Shown here: positions 51,290 through 60,876 of the stretch, piece after piece | Layout of the letters: each line of letters starts with the position of its first letter | Position numbering within the stretch: the first letter of the stretch is position 1 | NCBI RefSeq assembly: GCF_010015475.1 | Contig: NZ_SSNI01000001.1 | Location: forward strand, 372,001 to 436,000 | Source: Pontibacter pamirensis | GTDB taxonomy: Bacteria > Bacteroidota > Bacteroidia > Cytophagales > Hymenobacteraceae | Direction: 5' to 3' | Length of the DNA stretch: 64,000 bases | Position numbers and translations under genes: made by a program | Notes under the pieces: model-generated | Databases searched by the model: none | What the model was told of the DNA's origin: nothing | The model's input: the letters and a program-made list of their open reading frames with translations, nothing else

Positions 51290-54200
51290 ATGATTCCGAA
51301 TACCCTTCGTTTACCCGTTCTTCTCAGAGCTTTCATGCTTTCTATTGCAGCGATAGGTATTGCCAGCTGTAGTCAGGAAGAAAAGATGTTCGAGCTAAAG
51401 TCTTTCGCAGATACCGGAATCACCTTTCAGAACAAGCTCATCTCTAATGATTCCATTAACCTTCTCAATTTTGAGTATTTCTATAACGGGGGCGGAGTAG
51501 CAGTTGGCGACGTAAATAACGACGGGCTGCAGGATGTGTACTTCACAGGCAACATGGTATCCGGAAAACTCTACCTAAATAAGGGCGAACTGCAGTTTGA
51601 GGATATAACGCAGCAGGCTGGTGTAGAAACAACAAACTGGGCGACGGGGGCATCAGTCGTAGACATAAACAATGATGGCTTGCTTGATATATATGTCTGC
51701 ATGTCGGGGTACAAAGACCCAAACAGGCGGAAAAACCTCTTGTTTATCAACAAAGGCATTGGTGCTGACAACACACCTGTTTTTGAAGAAGAAGCGGAAA
51801 AGTATGGACTGGCTGATAACGGCTATACAACACAGGCTGCTTTTTTTGACTATGACGGGGACGGTGATTTAGATGTATACCTGGCAACCGTAAACCGCTC
51901 TGACAGTAATCCTAATGTTATCGCTTCTAAAGCCAGCCAGAGCAAAGGCACGAGTGTTGACAGGCTGTACCGGAACAACGGGAACAGTACCTTCACAAAC
52001 GTTTCTGAGGAAGCGGGCATCGTTAAAGAAGGCTACGGCCTGGGCGTGGGCATTGGAGATGTTAACCAGGATGGCTGGCCAGATATTTATGTGACGAATG
52101 ACTTTATCTACGATGACCTGCTGTACATCAACAACCAGGATGGAACCTTCACGGAAAGCATTCGGGATTACATGAAGCATACCAGTCATTTCTCTATGGG
52201 AACGGACATGGCTGATTTTAATAACGATGGATTGCTGGATATCATCAGTGTTGATATGATGCCGGATGATAGCAGGCGGCAGAAACTCATGAATGGGATC
52301 AAAAACTATGATGAATTCCAACTGGCGCTTCAGAGAGGCTACATGCCGCAGTATGTACGGAACAACCTGCAACTGAACAACGGCAACGGCTCTTTCAGCG
52401 AAATCGGACAGCTAGCCGGTATACACTATACCGACTGGAGCTGGAGCCCTTTGTTTGCCGACTTTGATAACGACGGCACCAAAGATTTGTTTATAACAAA
52501 CGGTATAGGCAAGGATATTACCCATCTTGATTTCGCCACTTACTACATGACACAGGCACGGTCCAGCTTTGGCAACAAAGGGACAGAATCTCATTTGCTG
52601 AAGATAGCAGAGACTATGGAGGGGGCAAAAAAGCACAACTTCATGTTTCGGAACAACGGTGATCTCACCTTTACCGATGAGTCGAAGAACTGGGGCTTCG
52701 CGCAGGAATCTTTTTCAAGCGGTGCGGCCTATGCAGACCTGGATAATGATGGAGACCTCGATATTGTCATCAGCAATGTGGATGAGGAGCCGTTTGTATA
52801 CCAGAACATGCTATCTGAGCGAGCTAAAAGGGATGACAAAGATGATGAATCGGACAGCAGGAACTATCTCCGGATAAAGTTTGAAGGTGCCGCTGCAAAT
52901 AAAGCAGGTATAGGAGCAAAAGCGGTATTGCGGTATGGTGATAAAATGCAGGTGGGGGAGCAGTACCCTTTCAGGGGGTTTCAATCAACAGTAGAAAACA
53001 CATTGCATTTTGGCTTAGGATCGGCGGAGCAGGTAGATGTGCTGGAAATCACGTGGCCTGATGGAAAGTACCAGGCGCTGAGAAACGTAAAGCCGAATCA
53101 GGTGCTTACAATAAGTTATAGGGATGCCAAAGAAGGAAACAGGAAAGATGCCCTACAAAAAAGCGAAGCTTCTTATTTTAAAGAGGTAACAGCAGCTGTA
53201 GGCGTTTCTTACAAAGATAAACACCAGGAGTATGTTGACTTTAAGCTGCAGCCGCTGCTGCCGCACAAGTATTCACAGAACGGACCGGGCATATCAGTAG
53301 GCGATGTAAACGGTGATGGGCTGGAGGACTTTTATGTTGGCGGCGGTGCCACCTTTACCGGAATGCTGTTTCTGCAGAATGAAGCCGGAGTGTTTGCCTC
53401 TAAGTCCTTTTCCCCGGAGGGGAAGGCCGAGGCGGACATGGGTAGCCTGTTCTTTGATGCAGACAACGACGGAGACCTGGACCTCTATGTGGTGAGCGGC
53501 GGAAGTGAGAATACAGCGGGTGACAAAGCTTATCAGGATCGGCTGTACCTGAACGATGGCAAGGGGAATTTCACATTGGATGCCAGTGCACTGCCACTAA
53601 TAGACGCCAGTGGCTCCTGTGTAACAGCAGCAGACTATGATAATGATGGCGACTTGGACTTGTTTGTTGGAGGAAGGGTGCACCCGAGGGCATTCCCGTT
53701 GCCAGCCAAAAGCTATATTTTGCAGAACAACGGCGGCAAATTCAAAGATGTCACCGAAGTGGTTGGTCCTATGCTTTCAGATATAGGCATGGTTACTTCC
53801 GCTTTATGGACAGACTTTGACAATGACAGCGCAGTAGACCTGGTGGTGGTAGGAGAGTGGATGCCCGTAACGTTTCTGAAGAATGTAAATGGCAAGTTTC
53901 AAAATGTAACCTCCAGCATAGGACTAAGCGGCACACACGGCTGGTGGAACAGCCTGGCTGCCGGTGACTTTGATAATGACGGAGATATTGACTTTGTGGC
54001 CGGCAACCTGGGCCTTAATTCTAAATTTAAAGCATCAGAGGAACAGCCGGTTCAGGTATACGCCAAAGACTTTGACAAGAGCGGTACCACAGATGCGGTT
54101 ATGACACACTACATCCAGGGGAAAAAGCAGCTCGTGCACGGCCGGGACAATATGACAGACCAGATGGTGTCGATGCGCAGGGAGTTCAGAACTTATGAAG

Positions 54201-54883
54201 ACTATGCCACTAAATCGTTTGAGGAGATATTTACAGCGGAAAGGCTGGAGGGTGTCTACACGGCAAAGAGCGAAAACTTTAAGACCAGCTATATAGAGAA
54301 CCTGGGTAACGGCAAGTTCAGAATGACAGCCTTACCCATGCAGGCACAATTCGCCCCGGTATGCGGCATCACTGTAAACGACTATGACGGCGACGGTAAC
54401 CTGGACATGCTGCTTGTCGGGAACTCTTATGCTACTGAGGTGGTGGTAGGGCGCTATGATGCCTTTACAGGCCTTTACCTGAAAGGCAATGGCAAAGGGC
54501 AGTTTTTGCCTGTAGATATAAACAGGAGTGGATTTGTAGTAGATTCTGATGCCAAAGGTATGGCAGAAATAAGTACTGCAGCAGGAACCCCGCTGCTGCT
54601 GATTGCTTCTCACAATGATAGCTTGAGGGCCTATAAGCCAGCGGCACGGCAGGAGGCTTTACATGCGGTTGCTATTCTGCCAACCGATGCCTATGCCATT
54701 CTCACACTAGCTAACGGGGAAAAAAGAAAACAGGAGTTCTACTTTGGCTCCGGGTACTTATCCCAATCTTCCAGGACGTTATGGTTGCCGGCCGGTACTA
54801 AATCTGCCCGAATAATAGATAAGGCAGGGAAGCTGCGGCTTGAAATCACAGACCTCGGAAGAACAAATCTGGCCGCTAATTAG
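51290..54883 (+). CDS. FG-GAP/VCBS lipoprotein with central UnbV/ASPIC domain (copy B)
   Basis: A 1,197-residue lipoprotein; the signal ends I-G-I-A-S-C (Cys about 27) followed by S-Q-E-E-K. The architecture is as in copy A. A first bank of D-x-N/D-x-D-G-x-x-D repeats spans about 65-500, a UnbV/ASPIC domain about 520-600 (H-F-G-L-G-S-A-E-Q-V-D then I-T-W-P-D-G-K-Y), and a second bank about 650-1050 (L-L-P-H-K-Y-S-Q-N-G-P-G-I-S, then G-E-W-M-P-V-T). The conserved C-terminal block Y-L-S-Q-S-S-R-T-L is present. It is separated by 124 bp from the upstream lipoprotein gene. A terminator lies downstream within the convergent gene. Function unknown. Confidence 0.9.
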   Translation: MIPNTLRLPVLLRAFMLSIAAIGIASCSQEEKMFELKSFADTGITFQNKLISNDSINLLNFEYFYNGGGVAVGDVNNDGLQDVYFTGNMVSGKLYLNKGELQFEDITQQAGVETTNWATGASVVDINNDGLLDIYVCMSGYKDPNRRKNLLFINKGIGADNTPVFEEEAEKYGLADNGYTTQAAFFDYDGDGDLDVYLATVNRSDSNPNVIASKASQSKGTSVDRLYRNNGNSTFTNVSEEAGIVKEGYGLGVGIGDVNQDGWPDIYVTNDFIYDDLLYINNQDGTFTESIRDYMKHTSHFSMGTDMADFNNDGLLDIISVDMMPDDSRRQKLMNGIKNYDEFQLALQRGYMPQYVRNNLQLNNGNGSFSEIGQLAGIHYTDWSWSPLFADFDNDGTKDLFITNGIGKDITHLDFATYYMTQARSSFGNKGTESHLLKIAETMEGAKKHNFMFRNNGDLTFTDESKNWGFAQESFSSGAAYADLDNDGDLDIVISNVDEEPFVYQNMLSERAKRDDKDDESDSRNYLRIKFEGAAANKAGIGAKAVLRYGDKMQVGEQYPFRGFQSTVENTLHFGLGSAEQVDVLEITWPDGKYQALRNVKPNQVLTISYRDAKEGNRKDALQKSEASYFKEVTAAVGVSYKDKHQEYVDFKLQPLLPHKYSQNGPGISVGDVNGDGLEDFYVGGGATFTGMLFLQNEAGVFASKSFSPEGKAEADMGSLFFDADNDGDLDLYVVSGGSENTAGDKAYQDRLYLNDGKGNFTLDASALPLIDASGSCVTAADYDNDGDLDLFVGGRVHPRAFPLPAKSYILQNNGGKFKDVTEVVGPMLSDIGMVTSALWTDFDNDSAVDLVVVGEWMPVTFLKNVNGKFQNVTSSIGLSGTHGWWNSLAAGDFDNDGDIDFVAGNLGLNSKFKASEEQPVQVYAKDFDKSGTTDAVMTHYIQGKKQLVHGRDNMTDQMVSMRREFRTYEDYATKSFEEIFTAERLEGVYTAKSENFKTSYIENLGNGKFRMTALPMQAQFAPVCGITVNDYDGDGNLDMLLVGNSYATEVVVGRYDAFTGLYLKGNGKGQFLPVDINRSGFVVDSDAKGMAEISTAAGTPLLLIASHNDSLRAYKPAARQEALHAVAILPTDAYAILTLANGEKRKQEFYFGSGYLSQSSRTLWLPAGTKSARIIDKAGKLRLEITDLGRTNLAAN

Positions 54884-54912
54884 CAGGAAGCGGGGCGTTA
54901 AACAAAAAAGCT

Positions 54913-57195
54913 TTATTCTGAAAGGTGCGTGTGGTGTAAACCATGCGCACCTTTTTTATTTTGTAATTCCAGTTTCCTGCTATCCAGTTTCCTGACCTGC
55001 AAACTTCCTTCTGTAATTTGAATGAACTGGTTAGCGGTGATGTTTTCAAACACCTGCGTGCGGTTGGACCCCGGCCACGTTACCTCCATTTTGTCAATTT
55101 TACTTGCCATTCCCAGCCCTATTTCTGCCCGTAGGGGAGAGGCTCCAAAACTGCCTCCGGAATTTATATCCCTATAAAGGGTTCTTTGTTTCCCCTGGTC
55201 TGTCAGCGTTATCTTCAGACGAGTACCAATGGCGGCTTTATTTGACTTTACTCCTTCAAACTTTATGGCAATCCAATTATTGCTGAAAGAAGTACTTTCC
55301 TGATAGGTGTTTTTAAAAAGGGCATTCCTGTAGTTGTCGCCTTCAAAAGCACCACCCATCACCGCATAGATATCCTGGTCGCCATCGTTGTCTATATCAC
55401 CGGCAGAAACGGCATGTCCTTTCTGCAGATGCCCGACACCCGCAGCGGTGGTTACATCCTGAAAGCTTTTACCCGCATTGTTTCGGAACAACTTGTTCGG
55501 AATGAGAGACTCAAAGCTCGGGTCTCCTGTGCCCAGGTACATGTCGAGCCAGCCATCGTTATCGATATCCAGGAAGTTGCAGCCCATGGTATATAAAGCT
55601 TTGTTTATACCCATTGCTTCTGCTACATCCGTAAAGGTGCCGTCTCCGTTGTTGCGGTAGAGCCTGGCTTTTTCGGCATCATTCGGTAAGCCCAGATACT
55701 CAGCCGCTACATTGTAAGACACGGTGGGTTCTGTGCTAAACTTAAAGCCGGAAACAAAAATGTCGAGCCAGCCATCGTTATTAAAATCGTAAAACCAGGT
55801 CGGGAAAGACATCATGGGTTTATGCAGGCCTGCCTTTTCTGTTACATCCTCAAATTTCAGCTGATCTTTTTTCCCTAAGCCCATGTTTCGGAACAAGTAG
55901 TTCTGCCCGTATAGCGTGGACACATAAATATCCTGCCAGCCGTCATTGTCGAAGTCACCGGAGGTTACCCCTTTCACATACTGGTTCAGCGCAAGACCAG
56001 CCTCTTCCGTGGCATTACGGAATCTGCCCCGGTGGTTGATGTATAATTCACAAGGGTTGGGACTGAAGCGGTCAGATGTTTCATTGCCTATAAACAAGTC
56101 AAGCCAGCCATCATTGTTAAAATCGCTCCAGGTGGCTGTTTGTGTAGGATAAAAAGATAGCAGGCCAACCTCTGCTGTTACATCTGTAAAGGTGCCATCG
56201 CCGTTGTTTCGCAGCAGTGAGTTAGGCTGTTTGCCTTGCTGCTCAAACCATGCACCCCGCAGCACCAGCACATCCATAAAGCCATCGTTATTATAATCAG
56301 CCTGCATCATGTTCAGGCTGTTGGTTATACCTGTCAGGCCGGCGCTCTCTGTGTGATCAGAGAAGGAGCCGTCGCCATTGTTGTGAAAGTAATGGATCTG
56401 ATCCCGCAGGCCGTATGAAGAAGCCAGTATGTCCAGGTAACCATCGTTATCGAAATCTTCCAGAATGGACCCTCCGGAAATATTGTCAACATCCACTCCT
56501 AAATTTCCTGCTACTTCTTCGAAAGGCGCTACAGGATAATCTGACTGGCTCTCAATCGGTATCAGCCATTTCTCCGGCACCTGGTGAGGATACTCCCCAA
56601 GCGTCATGTAGGCAATGTTCAGCAACCAGCGATAGTGCAAAGCACCAGGATTGCGTGTTAAAAGGGAAGTATAGCGCTCTATTGCTTTCCGGGAGCCGTT
56701 CGGGAGCTGGTGGAAACCGGGGCTGGCAATCGGGAAGATGCAGGAAGCAGAGGTATGGTTTATCAGGCAGTTTTCCTGTTCGCCCAGGCGCAGGTACGAC
56801 TGGGCTATATCTGCTTCCAGTTTGTCTGCCAGGTCTTTGTCTTTCGGGGTAAAGCTGTAGGCTATCTGAGGCAGCTGCTGGTGAAGCTTCTCAAACAGTT
56901 TGGCCGCTTCTGCCGGTTCTCCTGCGCGGAGCAACTCCACTGCTTTCTGGTATTCGTAGTCAAACTTCTTCCTCCCGGTGGCTTCGCTTGCCAATGTATC
57001 AAAGTGCGCTACCCGGGCGTGGTTGGCAAACCTGTTATCCGCAACATAATACTTCTGCGCTACTTCCTCCAGTAGCACGACCATACCCGTGTGTCCGTTT
57101 TCCTGCTCTTCCCCGGCACAGGAAGCCAACAGGAGAGTGGAGGAAAGAAGAGAGCAGAAAACAGTTCTGATATATCTTTTTTGAAGCGTAAGCAT
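54913..57195 (-). CDS. CRTAC1-type lipoprotein: helical N-domain, FG-GAP propeller, ASPIC domain
   Basis: A 760-residue lipoprotein; the signal ends L-L-L-A-S-C (Cys about 26). Residues 60-210 are helical and TPR-like, with the Cys-containing block E-N-C-L-I-N-H-T-S-A-S-C-I-F-P-I and R-W-L-L-N-I-A-Y-M-T-L-G. I recall these from CRTAC1 proteins of Acidobacteria and Planctomycetes. A single bank of about seven D-x-N-x-D-G-W-x-D repeats (240-600) and a C-terminal UnbV/ASPIC domain (about 640-735, E-I-G-L-G then V-T-W-P-G) follow. It is thus a different subfamily from copies A-D. The last 15 residues are encoded within the terminator hairpin of the convergent copy B. It lies 38 bp after copy C. 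Confidence 0.88.
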   Translation of the reverse strand: MLTLQKRYIRTVFCSLLSSTLLLASCAGEEQENGHTGMVVLLEEVAQKYYVADNRFANHARVAHFDTLASEATGRKKFDYEYQKAVELLRAGEPAEAAKLFEKLHQQLPQIAYSFTPKDKDLADKLEADIAQSYLRLGEQENCLINHTSASCIFPIASPGFHQLPNGSRKAIERYTSLLTRNPGALHYRWLLNIAYMTLGEYPHQVPEKWLIPIESQSDYPVAPFEEVAGNLGVDVDNISGGSILEDFDNDGYLDILASSYGLRDQIHYFHNNGDGSFSDHTESAGLTGITNSLNMMQADYNNDGFMDVLVLRGAWFEQQGKQPNSLLRNNGDGTFTDVTAEVGLLSFYPTQTATWSDFNNDGWLDLFIGNETSDRFSPNPCELYINHRGRFRNATEEAGLALNQYVKGVTSGDFDNDGWQDIYVSTLYGQNYLFRNMGLGKKDQLKFEDVTEKAGLHKPMMSFPTWFYDFNNDGWLDIFVSGFKFSTEPTVSYNVAAEYLGLPNDAEKARLYRNNGDGTFTDVAEAMGINKALYTMGCNFLDIDNDGWLDMYLGTGDPSFESLIPNKLFRNNAGKSFQDVTTAAGVGHLQKGHAVSAGDIDNDGDQDIYAVMGGAFEGDNYRNALFKNTYQESTSFSNNWIAIKFEGVKSNKAAIGTRLKITLTDQGKQRTLYRDINSGGSFGASPLRAEIGLGMASKIDKMEVTWPGSNRTQVFENITANQFIQITEGSLQVRKLDSRKLELQNKKGAHGLHHTHLSE
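54921..54957 (+). terminator. Terminator of copy B, inside the 3' end of the convergent gene
   Basis: AAAGGTGCGTGTGG (54921-54934) pairs with CCATGCGCACCTTT (54941-54954) with two G-T pairs, loop 6 nt, followed by TTT. It begins 38 bp after the copy B stop and overlaps the final codons of the minus-strand gene. Confidence 0.75.
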
Positions 57196-57233
57196 CTTCC
57201 TGGGTTAATTTTTTATGCCTTTAGCGGCTTTCA

Positions 57234-60200
57234 CTATTTAATCTTTCTGCTCTTCCCCTTGTAGTCATAAGCCACAACAGAGACGGCATTATCAGGCAAG
57301 GCAATGCTTCTGGTAGATTGCGAAAGGTAACCAGAACCGTAATAAAGCTCTTTTATTATCTTTTTACCTGTGTCCAGTGTTATTTCTATCCTTGCATCAG
57401 ATGGATTGGCCTTTATGACCTGTGCCTGTTTTGCAGAGCCGGTGGTGGTATAGGCCTGCAACGGACCGTCGTTGTTTGCTGTAAGCAGCAGCGGCTTTCC
57501 ATTAGAAAGAGTCAGTTCAGCCATTCCTTTGGCATCGCCGTCTACAAAGAAGCCACTTTGCTGCAGGGTTCCCGGCTGGAAACCGCCCTTCCCATTTCCT
57601 TTCAGGAATAAACCTTTGAAAGCATCATAAGCTCCGCTAAGCACTTCTGGGGCTTGTGAGTTGCCAGCAAGCAGCACGTCCAGGTTTCCGTCGCCGTCAT
57701 AGTCGTTCACAGTCATACCAAAAACGGGGGCAAACTGTGCTTCCATGGGCAAAGAATTTATCCTGAACTTGCCGTTGCCCAGGTTCTCTATATAGCTAGA
57801 GTGCATGTTTACACTTCGCTGCACATAAGAACGCTGTATTTCTGCCGGAGACAATACCTCTGTGACAGAAGCACGTGCGTAGCTGTCGTAACTGGTAAAA
57901 CGCCTGCGCATGGATACCATCTGGTCAAAAATATCATCCCGGGGCCGTGCTGGAACGTTTTTCCCCATCACGTAATGTGCCACTATTGGGTCCATGCTGC
58001 CGTTGTTATCGTAGTCGGCGGCATAAACAGTTACAGGTTCATTGTCGGATGCTTTAAGCTTGGTGTTCAGGCCCAGGTTACCTGCTATATAGTCTATGTC
58101 GCCGTCGTTGTCGAAGTCACCTGCAGCCAGACTGTTCCACCAGCCGCTGGTATTAGGCAGCCCGGTAGCAGCAGTCACATTCTGCAGTTTGCCATTCACA
58201 TTACGGAAGAAGGTGATGGGCATACCTTCACCTGTTACAATCAGATCAACAGCTTTATCATTGTCGAAGTCTGTCCATAAGGCAGCGGTCAGCATGCCAA
58301 GGTTATGAAGTGCAGGGCACACCTTTGCCGAGGCATCACGGAATTTTCCGCCTTCATTCAGCAGGATATAACTGATAGCCGGGGCCGGGTAGTGCTGCGG
58401 GTACACTCTGCCCCCAACAAACAGATCCAGGTCACCGTCGCCGTCTATGTCTGCCGCTGTTACAAACGACCCACTGGAGGTTGTGTTGGGCAGCGCCTGT
58501 ACATCCAGGGTAAAGTTGCCCTTGCCGTCGTTTTTGTAAAGCTTGTCCTGGAAGTAAGGTGAGTTGGCCGGAAATTCGTTTCCACCGCTTACTACATACA
58601 GGTCCAGGTCGCCGTCGCCGTCTGCATCGAAGAACAGGCTGCCCATGTCTTCTTCAAACTTTGTCTGGTCTGTAATGGCAGCGCTTGTAAAGGTGCCGTA
58701 CTTTGACTGAAGGAAAATTCTGCCCGGATACTTAAAGGCTCCTCCCACATAAAAGTCTTCCAGCCCATCGCCGTTTACATCGCCCACGGCAATGCCTGGC
58801 CCGTTTTGAGAATATTTATGCGGCAGCAGCGGCTGTACCTTGAAATCGATATAAGGCTCCTCTTTGTGCACATAGTCAATTTTATATCTGGCATTGGCGC
58901 TTTGAAAAATTTGGGGTGCTGTATCTTTTTTAGGCTGCTTCGTGGCCACGGCGTCTTTATGAGCCAGCGTGAGCATTTGATTGGCTTTCACGTTTTCGAG
59001 GCGCTGTATTTTGCCATCAGGCCATGTCACCTCTACGGCAGCTATCACGGAGTCCTGGCCCAGGCCAAAGTGCAGAAAGGGCTCTACCGTGGACATAAAA
59101 CCCCGGTATGGAGAATACTCCAGGAACTGCTCCTTACCATCCTGAGTCAGTTTAACCTTGGCACCGTAGCCAGCTGCGTTTGCTTTGTCTCCCTGCAGCT
59201 TTATGCGCAGGAAATTATTCCCGATGTGTTTTTCTGCGTTATTACGGTATACGAATGCTTTCCCGTTTATATTGTTTGTTACAAGGTCCAGGTCACCGTC
59301 GCCATCCAGGTCAGCATAGGCTGCACCGTTCGAGAAAGAAGCCACATCCAGGCCCCAGGCCTTTGTCTGGTTGCTGAAGGTAAAGTCACCCTGGTTCCGG
59401 TACATGTAATTCGATTTCTTGGCGCTTGGCAGCTGGTTTATTGCTTTCATAAACTGCTTGTTCAGCACCTCCGTGGGCACATTGCTGTTAAGGCCCTGCA
59501 TGCGGTACATAATAAAGTCACGGTTGGTGATGTCTTTGGGAAAGCCATTCGTGATATGCAGGTCTTTGTAGCCATCGTTGTCGAAATCGGCCAGCAGGGG
59601 GCTCCAACTCCAGTCGGTGCTATGTACACCGGCCAGTTGCCCGATTTCGCTGAACGAGCCGTTGCCGTTGTTCAGCTGCAGCGTGTTGCGCATGTACTGC
59701 GGTGTATAGCCGTTTTTAATTTCGGCCATAAACCGGTCATAGTTCATGCCCGCAAACATCAGTTTGCTCCGGAGATTGTCTTCCGGCAGCATATCCACGG
59801 TGATGATATCTACCAGCCCGTCGTTGTTGAAGTCAGCTACATCGTTGCCCATTGCCGACTGGCTTTGGTGATTGAAGTAAGCTGCGGCCTTGTCGGTGAA
59901 GGTGCCGTTGCCATTGTTCAGGTAAAGGATATCGTTCGAGAGGTAGTCGTTTGATACGTAGACATCCGGCCAGCCGTCCTGGTTAATGTCGCTGATAGCT
60001 ACCCCCAGGCCATGGCCTTCCACAAGTATACCTGCTTCTTTGGAGACATCTGTGTAAGAGTTGTTCCCGTTGTTACGGTATAGCTTGTCTGTGTTCTTTC
60101 CGGAGCCGTTCCGTAACTGAGGGCGCAGCAGGTTCGGGTTCTTTTCTTCGAGCGTATGGTTGAGGAGGTAAAGGTCCAAATCGCCATCCTTGTCATAGTC

Positions 60201-60791
60201 GAAGAAAGCGGCATGGGTAGAGTAGCTGTCGTCAGCAATACCGTATTGTTCGGCAGCCTCTGTGAAGGTATTGTCCTGGTTGTTGATGTAGAGCAGGTTT
60301 TTGCGCTGCTGTGGGTTGGCTTTGCCTGTCACACAAACGTAAATATCCTGATAGCCGTCGTTGTTCACATCTGCTACGGCTACACCGCCCGCCCAGCGGC
60401 CAGAGGTGTTAATGCCGGATTGTTCGGTGATGTCTTCAAACTTGAAGTTTCCTTTGTTCAGGTACAGCCTGCTTGGTACCATGTTGCCGGCAAAGAAGAT
60501 GTCTTGCAGGCCGTCGTTGTTAAAGTCTCCTACCGCCACGCCCCCGCCATTATAGAAGTACTCAAACTCCAGTACATTGAGGGTTTCGGTTTCTGTAAGC
60601 GTGTTCGAAAATGTGATGCCTGTTGTTGTTTCAGAGAGGCTCTCGAAAAGTTTGGGCGCTGAAGGTGCTTCTTTTATCTCTCTCTGGCTCTCTTTTTCCT
60701 GATCAGTATCGCAGCTGGCAAGGGAAAAGATTGCAGCAAGTGATAGAAATTTCAGTTTGTAAAGCAGAGAGTCTTTAAATGATGTGTACAT
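57234..60791 (-). CDS. FG-GAP/VCBS lipoprotein with central UnbV/ASPIC domain (copy C)
   Basis: An 1,185-residue lipoprotein; the signal ends S-L-A-S-C (Cys about 28) followed by D-T-D-Q-E-K, a possible surface export signal. It has the same plan as copies A and B. A first repeat bank (about 75-500) includes G-D-F-N-N-D-G-L-Q-D-I-F-F and D-Y-D-K-D-G-D-L-D. UnbV/ASPIC follows (about 520-605, H-F-G-L-G-Q-D-S then V-T-W-P-D-G-K), then a second bank (about 650-1050, W-W-N-S-L-A-A-G-D-F-D-N-D-G-D-I-D). The conserved end Y-L-S-Q-S-T-R is present. It is 38 bp upstream of the CRTAC1 gene and is separated from the haloperoxidase gene by a hairpin. Confidence 0.9.
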   Translation of the reverse strand: MYTSFKDSLLYKLKFLSLAAIFSLASCDTDQEKESQREIKEAPSAPKLFESLSETTTGITFSNTLTETETLNVLEFEYFYNGGGVAVGDFNNDGLQDIFFAGNMVPSRLYLNKGNFKFEDITEQSGINTSGRWAGGVAVADVNNDGYQDIYVCVTGKANPQQRKNLLYINNQDNTFTEAAEQYGIADDSYSTHAAFFDYDKDGDLDLYLLNHTLEEKNPNLLRPQLRNGSGKNTDKLYRNNGNNSYTDVSKEAGILVEGHGLGVAISDINQDGWPDVYVSNDYLSNDILYLNNGNGTFTDKAAAYFNHQSQSAMGNDVADFNNDGLVDIITVDMLPEDNLRSKLMFAGMNYDRFMAEIKNGYTPQYMRNTLQLNNGNGSFSEIGQLAGVHSTDWSWSPLLADFDNDGYKDLHITNGFPKDITNRDFIMYRMQGLNSNVPTEVLNKQFMKAINQLPSAKKSNYMYRNQGDFTFSNQTKAWGLDVASFSNGAAYADLDGDGDLDLVTNNINGKAFVYRNNAEKHIGNNFLRIKLQGDKANAAGYGAKVKLTQDGKEQFLEYSPYRGFMSTVEPFLHFGLGQDSVIAAVEVTWPDGKIQRLENVKANQMLTLAHKDAVATKQPKKDTAPQIFQSANARYKIDYVHKEEPYIDFKVQPLLPHKYSQNGPGIAVGDVNGDGLEDFYVGGAFKYPGRIFLQSKYGTFTSAAITDQTKFEEDMGSLFFDADGDGDLDLYVVSGGNEFPANSPYFQDKLYKNDGKGNFTLDVQALPNTTSSGSFVTAADIDGDGDLDLFVGGRVYPQHYPAPAISYILLNEGGKFRDASAKVCPALHNLGMLTAALWTDFDNDKAVDLIVTGEGMPITFFRNVNGKLQNVTAATGLPNTSGWWNSLAAGDFDNDGDIDYIAGNLGLNTKLKASDNEPVTVYAADYDNNGSMDPIVAHYVMGKNVPARPRDDIFDQMVSMRRRFTSYDSYARASVTEVLSPAEIQRSYVQRSVNMHSSYIENLGNGKFRINSLPMEAQFAPVFGMTVNDYDGDGNLDVLLAGNSQAPEVLSGAYDAFKGLFLKGNGKGGFQPGTLQQSGFFVDGDAKGMAELTLSNGKPLLLTANNDGPLQAYTTTGSAKQAQVIKANPSDARIEITLDTGKKIIKELYYGSGYLSQSTRSIALPDNAVSVVAYDYKGKSRKIK

Positions 60792-60805
60792 GGATTTTAA
60801 AATCG

Positions 60806-60850
60806 AAAAAAGCAGTTTGCCGGTTTACTAACCTATGCAGACTGCTTTTT
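60806..60850 (-). terminator. Hairpin between the haloperoxidase and copy C genes
   Basis: AAAAAGCAGT (60807-60816) pairs with ACTGCTTTTT (60841-60850); on the minus strand the structure follows the haloperoxidase stop (60877) and ends in T. The 24-nt loop makes it moderate. It may only partly stop transcription. Confidence 0.55.
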
Positions 60851-60876
60851 AAAAAAATATTCAAGATAAAGGCAGA

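Noticed and set aside
58806..59954. 382-residue open frame on the plus strand antisense to FG-GAP copy C
   Set aside because: Composition (Val, His, Cys, Ile repeats) is the antisense image of the calcium-loop repeats; no family resemblance.
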